Shown in pieces: positions 16,241 through 24,998 of a stretch of DNA of 64,000 nt. The DNA is from Streptomyces ochraceiscleroticus. GTDB lineage: Bacteria; Actinomycetota; Actinomycetes; Streptomycetales; Streptomycetaceae. How positions within the stretch are numbered: position 1 is the stretch's first letter; every line of letters begins with the position of its first letter. Where the stretch lies: positions 1 through 64,000 of the forward strand of contig NZ_JOAX01000005.1 in assembly GCF_000720485.1 (NCBI RefSeq), given 5' to 3'. A program made the translations under genes and the position numbers. The notes under the pieces were generated by a model. That model was not told where the DNA came from. It worked only from the letters and a program-made list of their open reading frames with translations, and ran no database searches.

Positions 16241-16903
16241 ATGCCCACGGACGCCCAAGTCGCCCAGCTCATCGAGCAGCTCGATCCCGCGATCACCGCG
16301 CTGCTCACCGTCGAGTGCCAGAACGGTGTCGTCGGCTCCGACAGCGCGCTGCCCGAACTGGCCGAGGCCGCCCGTACGTCCGGTGCGCTCGCCAGGGTGG
16401 CGCGGCTGACCGCCGCCGCGCACGAGTCCGGTGTCCAGGTCCTGCACGCGGTCGCCGAGCGCCGGCCCGACGGCCGCGGCTCCGGTCGCAACGCCCGCCT
16501 CTTCCACGCCGCCGGGCGGCTGCCCGTACAGCAGCTCACGGGAACGACCGCGGTACGGATCGCCGACCCGATACCGGTGTCCGATGCCGACCTGGTGGTC
16601 CGGCGGCTGCACGGGCTGTCACCGATCGCCGGTACGGAGGTGGACGCGCTGCTGCGCAACCTCGGCGTCCGCAACATCGTGATCGTCGGCGTCTCGGCGA
16701 ATGTGGCGATACCGAACGCGGTCTTCGACGCGGTCAACCTCGGCTACACGGCGGTGGTGCCCGCCGACGCCATCGCCGGGGTGCCGGCCGAGTACACCCC
16801 GGCGATGGTGCGGAACACGCTCGCCCTGGTCGCCACCGTCACCTCCTCGGACGCGGTGCTGACCTGCTGGAAGCGGTCGCAACAGGCGCCTCGGGCACGG
16901 TGA
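16241..16903 (+). CDS. Isochorismatase-fold protein lacking the catalytic triad
   Basis: 220 aa. The Rossmann-like isochorismatase/cysteine-hydrolase fold is clear (ALLTVECQNGVVG, GVRNIVIVGVSANVAIPNAV, FDAVNLGYTAVVPADAIAG). The Asp-Lys-Cys triad of active members is not conserved: Glu25 in place of Asp, Arg121/122 where Lys is expected, and Ala156 in place of Cys. It is therefore probably a non-hydrolytic family member, perhaps a binding protein or an enzyme with different chemistry. GGAGG at 16231-16235 fixes the ATG at 16241. Confidence 0.85.
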   Translation: MPTDAQVAQLIEQLDPAITALLTVECQNGVVGSDSALPELAEAARTSGALARVARLTAAAHESGVQVLHAVAERRPDGRGSGRNARLFHAAGRLPVQQLTGTTAVRIADPIPVSDADLVVRRLHGLSPIAGTEVDALLRNLGVRNIVIVGVSANVAIPNAVFDAVNLGYTAVVPADAIAGVPAEYTPAMVRNTLALVATVTSSDAVLTCWKRSQQAPRAR

Positions 16904-16916
16904 GGGAGCCGGGGGC

Positions 16917-17441
16917 TCAGCTCAGTTCGATCTCGCCGCCCTGGACCTTCAGCGGTACGGCCGGCAGGCCCTTGGTCGCCGGGCCGTGCCGCACGCTGCC
17001 GTCCGCGATGGCGTACTTGCTGCCGTGGCAGTGGCAGTTGATCGTGCCGTCGCTGACGTCGCCCACGATGCAGCCCGCGTGCCGGCAGATCGCCGAGAAC
17101 GCCTTGAAGTCGCCCTTCTCGGGCTGGGTCACCACGACCTTCTGCGCCTTGAAGATCTTCCCGCCGCCCGCGGGGATCTCCGAGGTCTTGGCCAGCGCCT
17201 TGGCGGCGCCGCCGCTCTTGGAGGGGCTCGCCGAGCCGCCGGACGACGGAGAACCACCGGACGACGGGGACCCGCCGGACGACGGCGAGCCCGACGAGGC
17301 CGAGGACGACGACGAACCGTATCCGCCCCCGCCCCCGCCGCCCCCGCACGCGGCGAGGGCCGCGGTCAGGCCCGCCGCGCCGGCGGCGGCGACGACCGTG
17401 CGCCGGGCGGCGCCGGCACGTTCCTGTGATGGTGAGCTCAT
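16917..17441 (-). CDS. Rieske (2Fe-2S) lipoprotein
   Basis: 174 aa. Residues 1-32 form a signal with an RR pair and lipobox LAAC (Cys32), so the protein should be membrane-anchored outside the cell. A Gly/Ser-rich spacer follows with three SPSSGG repeats (about 52-70). The Rieske domain has CRH (Cys119, His121) and CHCH (Cys136, His139) ligands, with Cys124/Cys138 placed for the structural disulphide. It probably passes electrons to or from an exported oxidoreductase; no partner gene is adjacent. ATG at 17439-17441. Confidence 0.88.
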   Translation of the reverse strand: MSSPSQERAGAARRTVVAAAGAAGLTAALAACGGGGGGGGYGSSSSSASSGSPSSGGSPSSGGSPSSGGSASPSKSGGAAKALAKTSEIPAGGGKIFKAQKVVVTQPEKGDFKAFSAICRHAGCIVGDVSDGTINCHCHGSKYAIADGSVRHGPATKGLPAVPLKVQGGEIELS

Positions 17442-17567
17442 GGTGTCTCCAGAGGTCCCGGTCCCGGTATGTCCTTCGCCCTTGTGAAGGTTCCATACGG
17501 ACCGGCGGCCTCCGGCGTTCAACGGGTCGGCCGAAAGGGTGGTCGTGCCCGCCTGGCCCGCGTCGGC

Positions 17568-19259
17568 TCAGGCATCCCCTTCCGCCTCCGCGACCGCGAT
17601 CGGCACCTCGCCGCCGTCGGCCAGCGCGTCCAGGTGGGCGAGGGCGGTGCGCGGCAGCGCGTCCGGGGCGGCGAGCAGCGCGAGGTAGGCGTGCGCGGCC
17701 AGCAGGGCCCGCCCGTTCGGCGTGGGCGCCGCGCACTCGTACGCCGCCTGTTCCAGCAGCAGCGTCCCCATCACGGTGCGCGTCAGCTCCTCCGCGTACC
17801 GCCCGGCACGCATCTCCTGCTCCGCCGCCGCGCCCGCCAGCAGCCGGTCGCCGCGGGCCGCCAGCTCCTCCCACCGGACGGCCAGCCGCTTCCCGGCGGG
17901 CAGGGACAGGGCGCGTGCCCGGTCCCCGTACGCCCGCGCGAGGGTGTGGTGCGCGGCGTACCGGCGCAGGCAGCGGAGTACGTCCAGGGCGATGACGTTG
18001 GACGATCCCTCCCAGATGGAGCCGAGGTGGGCGTCGCGCAGCAGCCGGGGGTTCACCCAGTCCTCGATGTAGCCGTTGCCGCCGCGGATCTCCATCGCCT
18101 CGCCCGTGACGGTACGGGCCCGCTTGCAGACCGTGTACTTGGCGAGCGGCGTGAGGACGCGTACGAGGTCCAGGGCGGCCGCGTCGCCCGCGTCGGCCTC
18201 GTCGAGCCGGGTCGCGGCCTCCAGGACCAGGGCGAGTGCCGCCTCCGTGTCGAGGATCATCGGCAGCAGCGTCACGCGCATCAGGGGCTGTTCGAACAGC
18301 GGCGTACCGAAGACCATCCGCTCCCGGGCGTGGGCGACGGATTCGCGGACCGCGCGGCGCATCAGGGCGGCGGAGCGCATCGCGTTGGACAGCCGGGAGA
18401 CGTTGAGCATCTCGGCCATCTGCCGGAAGCCGCGGGTGAGGTCGCCGACCGGGGTGGCGTACGCGCCGGCCAGCGTGACCTCGCCGCTGGCGATGGAGCG
18501 CGAACCGAGCTTGTCCTTGAGGCGGTCGATGCGGACCGCGTTACGGGTGCCGTCCGGGCGCAGCCGCGGCACCAGGAACATGCCGAGGCCACGGGTGCCC
18601 TCGCCCTGGCCGGGCACCCGGGCGAGGGTGAGGATCACGTCCGCGCCGGGGTTGGAGGCGAACCATTTCTTCCCGGTGAGAATCCAGTGCGTGCCCCCGT
18701 CGGCGGCAGCCGCGACGGTCTCGGTGCGCCCGACATCCGTACCGCCCTGCTTCTCGGTCATGAACATCGCGCCGGTGGCGCGCGTCGCGGGATCGGTGGA
18801 GGTGAGCGCGGCGATCTCGGCGGCGTACCGCTCGGGGTCGAAGAGGCGCAGCACGCGCGCTGCGGAGTCGGTCATGGAGAGCGGGCAGGCCATGCCGAAC
18901 TCGGACTGCACGTAGAGGTAGGACAGCGCGTACTTGACGGTGTGCGGGGTGCGGTCCGGGCGGCCGTGCACGCCGGGGCGGTGGGACATGGCGGCGAGGC
19001 CGAAGCGCTCGTACGCGATCTCCGCGAGCCGGTCGTGGGCGGGGTGGTACTCGATCTCGTCGATGCGTTCGCCGTCGGGTGCGTAGGAGCGCAGCCGGGG
19101 CGGATTGGCGTCGGCGAGCGCCGCCTGCCGGTCGATCTCACCGGCGGCGAGTGCCCCGAGCTCCCTGAGCAGCGGTTCGATGCGAGTGCGGTCGTCGGCG
19201 GACAGCACCCGGTCCAGGAAGGGGCGCAGGGCGGGGTCCTGGTCGGCGAAGTTCGGCAT
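17568..19259 (-). CDS. AidB-like acyl-CoA dehydrogenase
   Basis: 563 aa, longer than standard acyl-CoA dehydrogenases and with the AidB arrangement: N-terminal segment PPRLRSYAPDGERIDEIEYHP, FAD-site strand FMTEKQGGTDVGRT, WFASNPGADVILTLARV, and the C-terminal IRGGNGYIEDWVNPRLLRDA / SIWEGSSNVIALD. A C-terminal helical extension of about 100 residues follows. AidB of E. coli binds DNA and protects against alkylation; enzymatic roles are possible here. ATG preceded by AGGAGA. The 169-bp 5' gap should hold its promoter. Confidence 0.9.
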   Translation of the reverse strand: MPNFADQDPALRPFLDRVLSADDRTRIEPLLRELGALAAGEIDRQAALADANPPRLRSYAPDGERIDEIEYHPAHDRLAEIAYERFGLAAMSHRPGVHGRPDRTPHTVKYALSYLYVQSEFGMACPLSMTDSAARVLRLFDPERYAAEIAALTSTDPATRATGAMFMTEKQGGTDVGRTETVAAAADGGTHWILTGKKWFASNPGADVILTLARVPGQGEGTRGLGMFLVPRLRPDGTRNAVRIDRLKDKLGSRSIASGEVTLAGAYATPVGDLTRGFRQMAEMLNVSRLSNAMRSAALMRRAVRESVAHARERMVFGTPLFEQPLMRVTLLPMILDTEAALALVLEAATRLDEADAGDAAALDLVRVLTPLAKYTVCKRARTVTGEAMEIRGGNGYIEDWVNPRLLRDAHLGSIWEGSSNVIALDVLRCLRRYAAHHTLARAYGDRARALSLPAGKRLAVRWEELAARGDRLLAGAAAEQEMRAGRYAEELTRTVMGTLLLEQAAYECAAPTPNGRALLAAHAYLALLAAPDALPRTALAHLDALADGGEVPIAVAEAEGDA

Positions 19260-19428
19260 ACGGGTCTCCTGGTGCCTTGAAGTGATCCGCGCGGCATGAC
19301 GAGACGCCGATCACCTTCGCAGCAGCCGGTGAGCGCTGTCCAAGATGTATTCGCCACCCCATTGAGACGCGATCGAGGACAATCGCCCGCCACCAGCAGG
19401 CTTCGCACACCGGCTCCAGGATGCGCGC

Positions 19429-20331
19429 TTACGGCTCGTACTCACCCGGCGTAGGCAGCACCCGTTCGGCGACCTTCAGCACGTTGTGCAGCGCCGCCGA
19501 CTCGTTGCCCGCGCGCCAGGCGAGGGCGATCGGCAGCGGGGCCACCTCGCCGGCCAGCGGGCGGAAGACCACGTGCTCCAGGCGGATGTTGCGTGCCGAC
19601 TCCACCACCAGCGCCACGCCCACCCCGGCCCCGACCAGCGCCAGCAGGTTGTAGGAGTCCGGCGCCTCCTGGGCGACGCGCGGCGAGAAGCCGGCGGCGT
19701 GACAGGCGTGCACCAGCGCGTCCCGCACCGCCGAGCCGCGCGCGGCGGGGAAGGTCACGAAGCGCTCCCGCGCCAGCGCGGCGACGTCGACCGCCTCCCG
19801 CGCGGCCAGCGGATGGGTGTCCGGCAGCGCCAGGACCAGCCGCTCGACGCGGACGACCCGGGAGACGATGCCGCGCCGCACGGGGAGCGAGACGAAGCCG
19901 AGGTCCAGGGTGCCGTCGGTGATCCGGCCGAGCGCCTCGCCCGAGTAGACCTGGCCCTGCAACGACAGCTCGATACCGGGGTATTCGGAGGTGACCGCGC
20001 GGGCCAGCGGAGGCAGCGCCGCATAGCTGCTGGCGCCCGCGTAGCCCACGGTGACCCGGCCCGCCTCGCCGAGGCTGACCGACTGCACCGTACGGCGCAC
20101 GGCGGCCGCGTCGGCGAGGAGGCTGCGGGCCGGTTCCAGCAGGGCCTGGCCGGCCGCGGTGAGCCGTACCGAGCGGGTGGTGCGGTCGAAGAGGGCGGCG
20201 CCCAGGTCCCGCTCCAGCAGCCGGATCTGCTGACTGAGCGGAGACTGGGCGATGTGCAGGCGTTCCGCGGCCCGGCCGAAGTGCAGTTCCTCGGCGACGG
20301 CCACGAATCCGGTGAGATGGCGCAGTTCCAC
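19429..20331 (-). CDS. LysR family transcriptional regulator
   Basis: 300 aa. HTH: LRHLTGFVAVAEELHFGRAAERL, QSPLSQQIRLLERDLGAALF. The substrate domain is typical (VTVGYAGASSYAALPPLARA, LDLGFVSLPVRRG). GTG at 20331 gives the usual N-terminus and has AAAGG about 9 nt upstream; a GTG at 20340 would add three residues. It lies between the acyl-CoA dehydrogenase and S9 peptidase genes on the same strand, so its target is not obvious. Confidence 0.88.
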   Translation of the reverse strand: MELRHLTGFVAVAEELHFGRAAERLHIAQSPLSQQIRLLERDLGAALFDRTTRSVRLTAAGQALLEPARSLLADAAAVRRTVQSVSLGEAGRVTVGYAGASSYAALPPLARAVTSEYPGIELSLQGQVYSGEALGRITDGTLDLGFVSLPVRRGIVSRVVRVERLVLALPDTHPLAAREAVDVAALARERFVTFPAARGSAVRDALVHACHAAGFSPRVAQEAPDSYNLLALVGAGVGVALVVESARNIRLEHVVFRPLAGEVAPLPIALAWRAGNESAALHNVLKVAERVLPTPGEYEP

Positions 20332-20364
20332 GCGCCGCACCCTTTCAGGGCCCGCGACCGCCGC

Positions 20365-22548
20365 TCAAGCGCCGCGCACGGCGGCCGGACCGGGCGGCCG
20401 GGTTCCGGCGGGGTTCCGGCCAAGGCCGAGGGCGTCCCGGAGGAAGTCGCGCTGGAACAGGAGGAGGTTCTCGTTCACCCGGTCGTCGGCCGGGGCGTGG
20501 GTGGCGCCGGGCAGCGGCAGGACCGTGTGCGGGCGGCCGGCGGCGAGCAGTTCGGCCGAGAACCGCAGCATGTTGGCGACGGTGACGTTGTCGTCCGCGA
20601 GACCGTGGATCAGCAGCAGCGGGCGGCGCAGCAGATGGCCCCGGCCGGTCAGCGAGGACCGCTCGTAGTTCTGCGGCTCCTCGGCGGGGTGGCCGAGGAA
20701 ACGCTCCTTCCAGTACGTGTCGTACAGCCGCTGGTCGGTCGGCGCGGCGCCGGCCACCGCCGCGTGGAAGACCTCCGGGCGGAGCAGTACCGCGGCGGCG
20801 GCCAGGAACCCGCTGAAGGACCAGCCGCGGATCGCCACCCGGTCGAGATCGAGGCCCGGGACCTGATCGGCGACCGCGTGCAGCGCGTCGACCTGGTCCT
20901 CCAGTGCGGGCGTCAACTGGTCGCCGTGGACCGCCTTCTCCCACTCCGGGCCGCGCCCCGGCGTGCCGCGCCCGTCGGCGACCAGCACGGCGAAGCCCTG
21001 CTCGGCGAACCACTGCGAGACACAGGAGGCCCAGCCGCGCGCCGCGACCGCGAGTTGCATCCCGGGCCCGGCGTACGGGTCGAGCAGGACGGGCAGCGGC
21101 CCCGTACCCGGCTCGTACCACGAGGGCAGATACAGCGCGGCGCGCAACTGCCGCTTGCCGAGCACGAGATGGCGCGGGCGCGGGGTGACGACCGGGTCCT
21201 CGGCGAGGGAAGCGATGACGGCCACGGCGCGCGAGGAGGATGCCGCGGCCCCGCCCGTCCCGCGGACCTCCGCGTACGGCCCCTCCGGAGTCACCCCGTG
21301 GAACACCGCCGTGCCGCCCCGGACCACGGCCCCGTGCGTACCGGGCCCCTCGCTCAGCCGCACCGGCGCGCCCGCCTCCGGGTCGTGGCACCACACATGC
21401 GTCTCCACGGGGTCGTCGGAGGCGGTGAAGTACACCCGCTCGCCCTCCGTGCCCAGCACCCCGCGCACCTGCAGGCCGGTCGGCGTGACCACCTTGCCGC
21501 CGACCGCGAGCTGCCGGGTGCCGGCCACGTCATGGGTGAGTACCAGCGCGCCGGACGCGGTCCTGGTGGGCGTGCCGGGCACCAGTTCCACCCAGGCGGG
21601 GTCGGTCCGCTCGTCGAGGAGCGAGGTCGCACCGGTGTCCGGGTCCACCGCGAGGGTGCGCAGCGTGCGCTGGTCCCGGGACTGCACGCCGATGAGCGGG
21701 CCGTGCGCGTCCCAGCCGACGGTGGCCAGGTACTCGTACGCCGCGCGGTCCCACGCCACCTCCGTACGGCTGCCGTCCAGGCCGTACACCCACAGGCGCG
21801 TGTCCGCGTTGGCCGTGCCCGCCTGCGGGTACCGGATCGCGCGCGGCGGCCGGTCCGGGTGTGCCGGGTCGCTGATCCAGCGCCGCTGGACCGGCGTGGT
21901 GTCCACCCGCGCGACGAGCAGCCGCGCGCCGTCCGGCGACCACCAGTGGCCGCGCAGCCGGCCCATGGACTCCGCCGCGGTGTAGTCGGCGAGGCCGTAA
22001 CTGATCTCCGGGCCCTCGGCGGCGGCCAGTTGCCGGTCCCGGCAGGCCGCACCGGCCACCGCGTCCGGTACGTCCACGACGTGCAGCGAGCGCCCCGTCA
22101 CGTAGGCGATGTGCCGGCCGTCGGGGGAGGGACGCGGGTCGACGACGGGTCCCGCTGCCGGTACGGGGAAGGGCTCCCCACCGTCCGTCCGCACCGCCCA
22201 GAGCGCGCCGCCCAGCGCGAAGACCGCGAGGCGCGCCGCGCGGTCGGTCGCGTACGCCACCACACCGGCGGAGCGCTCCCGGGCCCGCTCCCGCAGCAGC
22301 CGTTCCTCCTCCGGTACCGCGTCCCCGCCGCCCACCAGCGCCGTCGGGTCGGCGAGCAGCCGCTCGGCGCCGTCCGCCAGCAGCCAGAGCCGGCCGATCG
22401 GGTCCCGGCCGCCCCCGGTACGGGTGAACAGCACGCGCTGACCATCGGGGGAGAGGGTGAAGTTCCGCGGCACGCCCAGCGAAAAGCGGCGGGTCCGGGC
22501 GAATTGGCGGGGGAAGTCGGCGCTGCCGGAAGTGTGTGTGGAGTCCAT
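20365..22548 (-). CDS. S9 family (DPP-IV-like) serine peptidase
   Basis: 727 aa. N-terminal beta-propeller (about 1-470: FTLSPDGQRVLFTR, PRPSPDGRHIAYV, DYTAAESMGRLRGHWWSPDG), then an alpha/beta-hydrolase domain. Nucleophile in GWSFSGF, charge relay Asp in HGLADDNV and His in GATHAP. The AES motif lies where DPP-IV enzymes hold the substrate amino terminus, suggesting dipeptidyl peptidase specificity. No signal peptide, so cytosolic. GWSFSGF differs from the common GWSYGGY. Confidence 0.9.
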   Translation of the reverse strand: MDSTHTSGSADFPRQFARTRRFSLGVPRNFTLSPDGQRVLFTRTGGGRDPIGRLWLLADGAERLLADPTALVGGGDAVPEEERLLRERARERSAGVVAYATDRAARLAVFALGGALWAVRTDGGEPFPVPAAGPVVDPRPSPDGRHIAYVTGRSLHVVDVPDAVAGAACRDRQLAAAEGPEISYGLADYTAAESMGRLRGHWWSPDGARLLVARVDTTPVQRRWISDPAHPDRPPRAIRYPQAGTANADTRLWVYGLDGSRTEVAWDRAAYEYLATVGWDAHGPLIGVQSRDQRTLRTLAVDPDTGATSLLDERTDPAWVELVPGTPTRTASGALVLTHDVAGTRQLAVGGKVVTPTGLQVRGVLGTEGERVYFTASDDPVETHVWCHDPEAGAPVRLSEGPGTHGAVVRGGTAVFHGVTPEGPYAEVRGTGGAAASSSRAVAVIASLAEDPVVTPRPRHLVLGKRQLRAALYLPSWYEPGTGPLPVLLDPYAGPGMQLAVAARGWASCVSQWFAEQGFAVLVADGRGTPGRGPEWEKAVHGDQLTPALEDQVDALHAVADQVPGLDLDRVAIRGWSFSGFLAAAAVLLRPEVFHAAVAGAAPTDQRLYDTYWKERFLGHPAEEPQNYERSSLTGRGHLLRRPLLLIHGLADDNVTVANMLRFSAELLAAGRPHTVLPLPGATHAPADDRVNENLLLFQRDFLRDALGLGRNPAGTRPPGPAAVRGA

Positions 22549-22600
22549 GGAGGAGTCTTATCGGCTGCGCGGCGGTCTGGGACAGTGAGTACTCCCGCTG

Positions 22601-22612
22601 TGAATCGATTCA
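22601..22612. promoter_or_regulatory. Palindromic operator TGAATCGATTCA
   Basis: A perfect 12-bp palindrome with CG centre, the usual form of LacI-family operators. It lies 52 nt after the end of the S9 peptidase 5' region and 53 bp upstream of the -35 of pectin operon 1, so it could serve either gene. Confidence 0.5.
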
Positions 22613-22664
22613 TAGTGCACGGGATTCCGTCGAGTGGCGCTCCACCTCAATTCTGTCCGATCCG

Positions 22665-22693
22665 TTGACCCCGTACCTGCCCGTCTCTACCTT
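22665..22693 (+). promoter_or_regulatory. Promoter of pectin operon 1
   Basis: TTGACC (22665-22670) and TACCTT (22688-22693) with a 17-bp spacer, a good housekeeping sigma match. Transcription should begin near 22700, inside the next operator. Confidence 0.6.
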
Positions 22694-22696
22694 GTG

Positions 22697-22730
22697 CAGC
22701 AAGCGCTTTCCTTGAACGATTCAACGCTTG
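22697..22730. promoter_or_regulatory. LacI-type operator at the start site of pectin operon 1
   Basis: CAGCAAGCGCTTTC (22697-22710) has an AAGCGCTT palindromic core and recurs exactly, on the opposite strand, at 45117-45130. A second dyad TTGAA-CGA-TTCAA (22712-22724) follows, and CAAGCG (22700-22705) pairs with CGCTTG (22725-22730). Position at the predicted transcription start suits repression. Confidence 0.55.
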
Positions 22731-22745
22731 TGCGGAGGACGGACT

Positions 22746-24029
22746 GTGCGTGCCAGTGGGAGAGTTGACCGGCGCGGCCTGCTCAAGATCACGGGTGGCT
22801 CGGTGGCCGCCCTGGGTCTGACGGCGGCCGGCTGCGGCACCGGCGGGGGATCGGCGGACGGTACCGTCACGATCCGGTACGCGTGGTGGGGCGCCGACGA
22901 CCGGGCCAAGCGGATCAACAAGAGCATCGAGCTCTTCGAGAAGAAGCACCCCAAGATCAAGGTCAAGACGGACTTCCAGGACTACGTGGCCTTCTGGGAG
23001 AAGTTCCAGACCCAGGCCGCGGGCGGCAATCCGCCGGACGTGTTCCAGTGCGCCATCGCCTTCCTGCGGAAGTACGACAAGCGGGGCGTGCTGCTGGACC
23101 TCAAGCAGCAGGTCGACGCGGGCAACCTGAAGATGACGGGCTTCCGGTCGGGCCTGGAGAAGGTCGGCGAGGTCGACGGCAAGCTGCTCGGCGTGCCGGT
23201 CGGCTCCAACACGATGTCCCTCGTCATCGACGAGAAGGTCTTCGAGAAGGCCGGCGTCACCCCGAAGCAGGGCTGGACGTGGGACCAGTACTTCGCCGCG
23301 CTGAAGAAGATCCGCGACACCCAGCACCGTGCCGGTGACAGCGGCTACTTCGGCGTCATGTACCTCTACGACCTCTACCTCCGGCAGCAGGGCAAGGCGT
23401 TCTTCACCGAGAAGGGCCTCGGCTTCGACGAGGCCGACCTGCGGGAATGGTGGGCGGACGGCTACGCCGCTGTGCGGTCGGGGTTGGTCGCCGACCCCAA
23501 GAAGGTCGTGCAGATCGCGCCCAAGTCGGCGGTCTCCGACGGCATGGCGGCGTCGGAGTTCACCTGGGACAACTTCTCCGTCCGCTACGACTCGGAGGGC
23601 GACAGCACGTACGGGCTCGCGCCGGTGCCGACCACCGACGGCGAGAAGACCGGGCAGTACCTCTCCTCCCTGATGCTCAGCGCATCGGCCCGCACCAAGT
23701 ACCCGCAGCAGGTGGCCCAGTTCATCGACTTCATGGTGCACGACCCCGAGGTCGGCAAGATCATGGGGTACGACCGCGGCATCCTCGCGACCGAGGCGCA
23801 GTACAAGGCGTTCCGGCCGAGCGACCCGGTGAACAAGGCCATCGCCGCGTACGAGGAGAAGACCGCGGCGGCCGGGGTCTTCGGCCCTGTCACTCCGCAC
23901 CCGGCGGGCGCCGACACCGTCGAGGCGGCGTTCCTGCGGATCGGCACGGACCTGGGCGTGGGGAAGACGAAGACCGCCGACGCGGTGCGGCAGTTCTTCT
24001 CCGAGGCGAAGTCCGCCCTGGCCGGCTGA
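22746..24029 (+). CDS. Sugar ABC transporter substrate-binding lipoprotein (operon 1)
   Basis: 427 aa. RRGLLKITGG twin-arginine-like signal and lipobox TAAGC, so a surface lipoprotein. Family 1 sugar-binding fold: YAWWGADDRAKRINKSIELF, NPPDVFQCAIAFL, VGSNTMSLVIDEKVFEKAGVTP, WTWDQYFAALKKI. Placed with RG-I lyases, so the ligand is probably a rhamnogalacturonan oligosaccharide (inferred). GGAGGA at 22734-22739 selects the GTG at 22746. First gene of a seven-gene unit. Confidence 0.9.
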   Translation: MRASGRVDRRGLLKITGGSVAALGLTAAGCGTGGGSADGTVTIRYAWWGADDRAKRINKSIELFEKKHPKIKVKTDFQDYVAFWEKFQTQAAGGNPPDVFQCAIAFLRKYDKRGVLLDLKQQVDAGNLKMTGFRSGLEKVGEVDGKLLGVPVGSNTMSLVIDEKVFEKAGVTPKQGWTWDQYFAALKKIRDTQHRAGDSGYFGVMYLYDLYLRQQGKAFFTEKGLGFDEADLREWWADGYAAVRSGLVADPKKVVQIAPKSAVSDGMAASEFTWDNFSVRYDSEGDSTYGLAPVPTTDGEKTGQYLSSLMLSASARTKYPQQVAQFIDFMVHDPEVGKIMGYDRGILATEAQYKAFRPSDPVNKAIAAYEEKTAAAGVFGPVTPHPAGADTVEAAFLRIGTDLGVGKTKTADAVRQFFSEAKSALAG

Positions 24030-24041
24030 GGGGAACGCGCA

Positions 24042-24998
24042 GTGACGCTCGTCAAGGCCCCGCCCGGCCGCGTCCGCACGCGACGCGCCGTCACCCCCGT
24101 CGCCGTACGGCGACGCGACCGCCGCGACAATCTCGCGGGCTATCTCTTCATGTCCCCGTGGATCGCCGGGTTCCTGCTGCTCACCGCGGGCCCGATGATC
24201 GCCTCCCTCTACTTCGCCTTCACCGACTACAACCTCTTCAACATCCCCACGTGGATCGGCCTGGACAACTTCACCAAGATGTTCGCCGACCCGCGGTGGC
24301 AAAAGTCGGTCGAGGTCACCGCCAAGTACGTCGTCATCGGCACGCCGCTGAAGCTGCTGCTCGCGCTGGGCGTGGCCCTGCTGCTCGCCCGGAACGGGCG
24401 CGGCCAGGGCTTCTACCGGGCCGCCTTCTACGCCCCCTCGCTCATCGGCGCGAGCGTCACCGTCGGCTTCGTCTGGCGCGCGCTCTTCTCGGACGACGCG
24501 ATCGTCGACCGCGCGCAGTCGTTCTTCGGTCTTCACGTGGGCGGCTGGGTCGGCGACCCGGAGTGGGTGCTCTACAGTCTGGCGGCGCTCACCGTGTGGC
24601 AGTTCGGCGCGCCCATGGTCATCTTCCTGGCCGGGCTCAAGCAGGTGCCGCGCGAGCTGTACGAGGCGGCGGCGGTGGACGGCGCGGGCCCGCTGCGGCG
24701 GTTCTGGAACATCACCCTGCCGATGATCTCCCCGGTGCTGTTCTTCAACGTCCTGCTGGAGACCATCCACGCCTTCCAGATCTTCGGCTCGGCGTACGTG
24801 GTCTCCAACGCCACCTGCGGCCCTGCCGATTCGACCCTTGTCTACACCTGTTACCTGTACCAGAAGGGCTTCAAGGAGGCGCAGATGGGATTCGCTTCCG
24901 CGATGGCCTGGATGCTGCTGCTCGCCGTGGCACTGGTGACGGCGGTGCTGTTCTGGTCCCAGAAACGGTGGGTCCACTACGAGGAGGCAGCCCGGTGA
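24042..24998 (+). CDS. Sugar ABC transporter permease (MalF type)
   Basis: 318 aa, six predicted membrane helices starting AGYLFMSPWIAGFLLLTAGP. The EAA loop that contacts the ATPase is visible: ELYEAAAVDGAGPLRRFWNITLP. Twelve bases separate it from the binding-protein gene and its stop overlaps the next start (GTGA). No ATPase gene is in the operon, so a shared MsiK-type ATPase is expected. Confidence 0.92.
   Translation: MTLVKAPPGRVRTRRAVTPVAVRRRDRRDNLAGYLFMSPWIAGFLLLTAGPMIASLYFAFTDYNLFNIPTWIGLDNFTKMFADPRWQKSVEVTAKYVVIGTPLKLLLALGVALLLARNGRGQGFYRAAFYAPSLIGASVTVGFVWRALFSDDAIVDRAQSFFGLHVGGWVGDPEWVLYSLAALTVWQFGAPMVIFLAGLKQVPRELYEAAAVDGAGPLRRFWNITLPMISPVLFFNVLLETIHAFQIFGSAYVVSNATCGPADSTLVYTCYLYQKGFKEAQMGFASAMAWMLLLAVALVTAVLFWSQKRWVHYEEAAR

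Noticed and set aside
15626..17441. A siderophore or salicylate cluster based on the isochorismatase-fold gene
   Set aside because: The catalytic residues are missing and no synthetase genes are present.
19486..22668. A 1060-codon plus-strand open frame
   Set aside because: Antisense to LysR and S9 peptidase genes with all expected motifs; its translation has no domain and reflects high GC.
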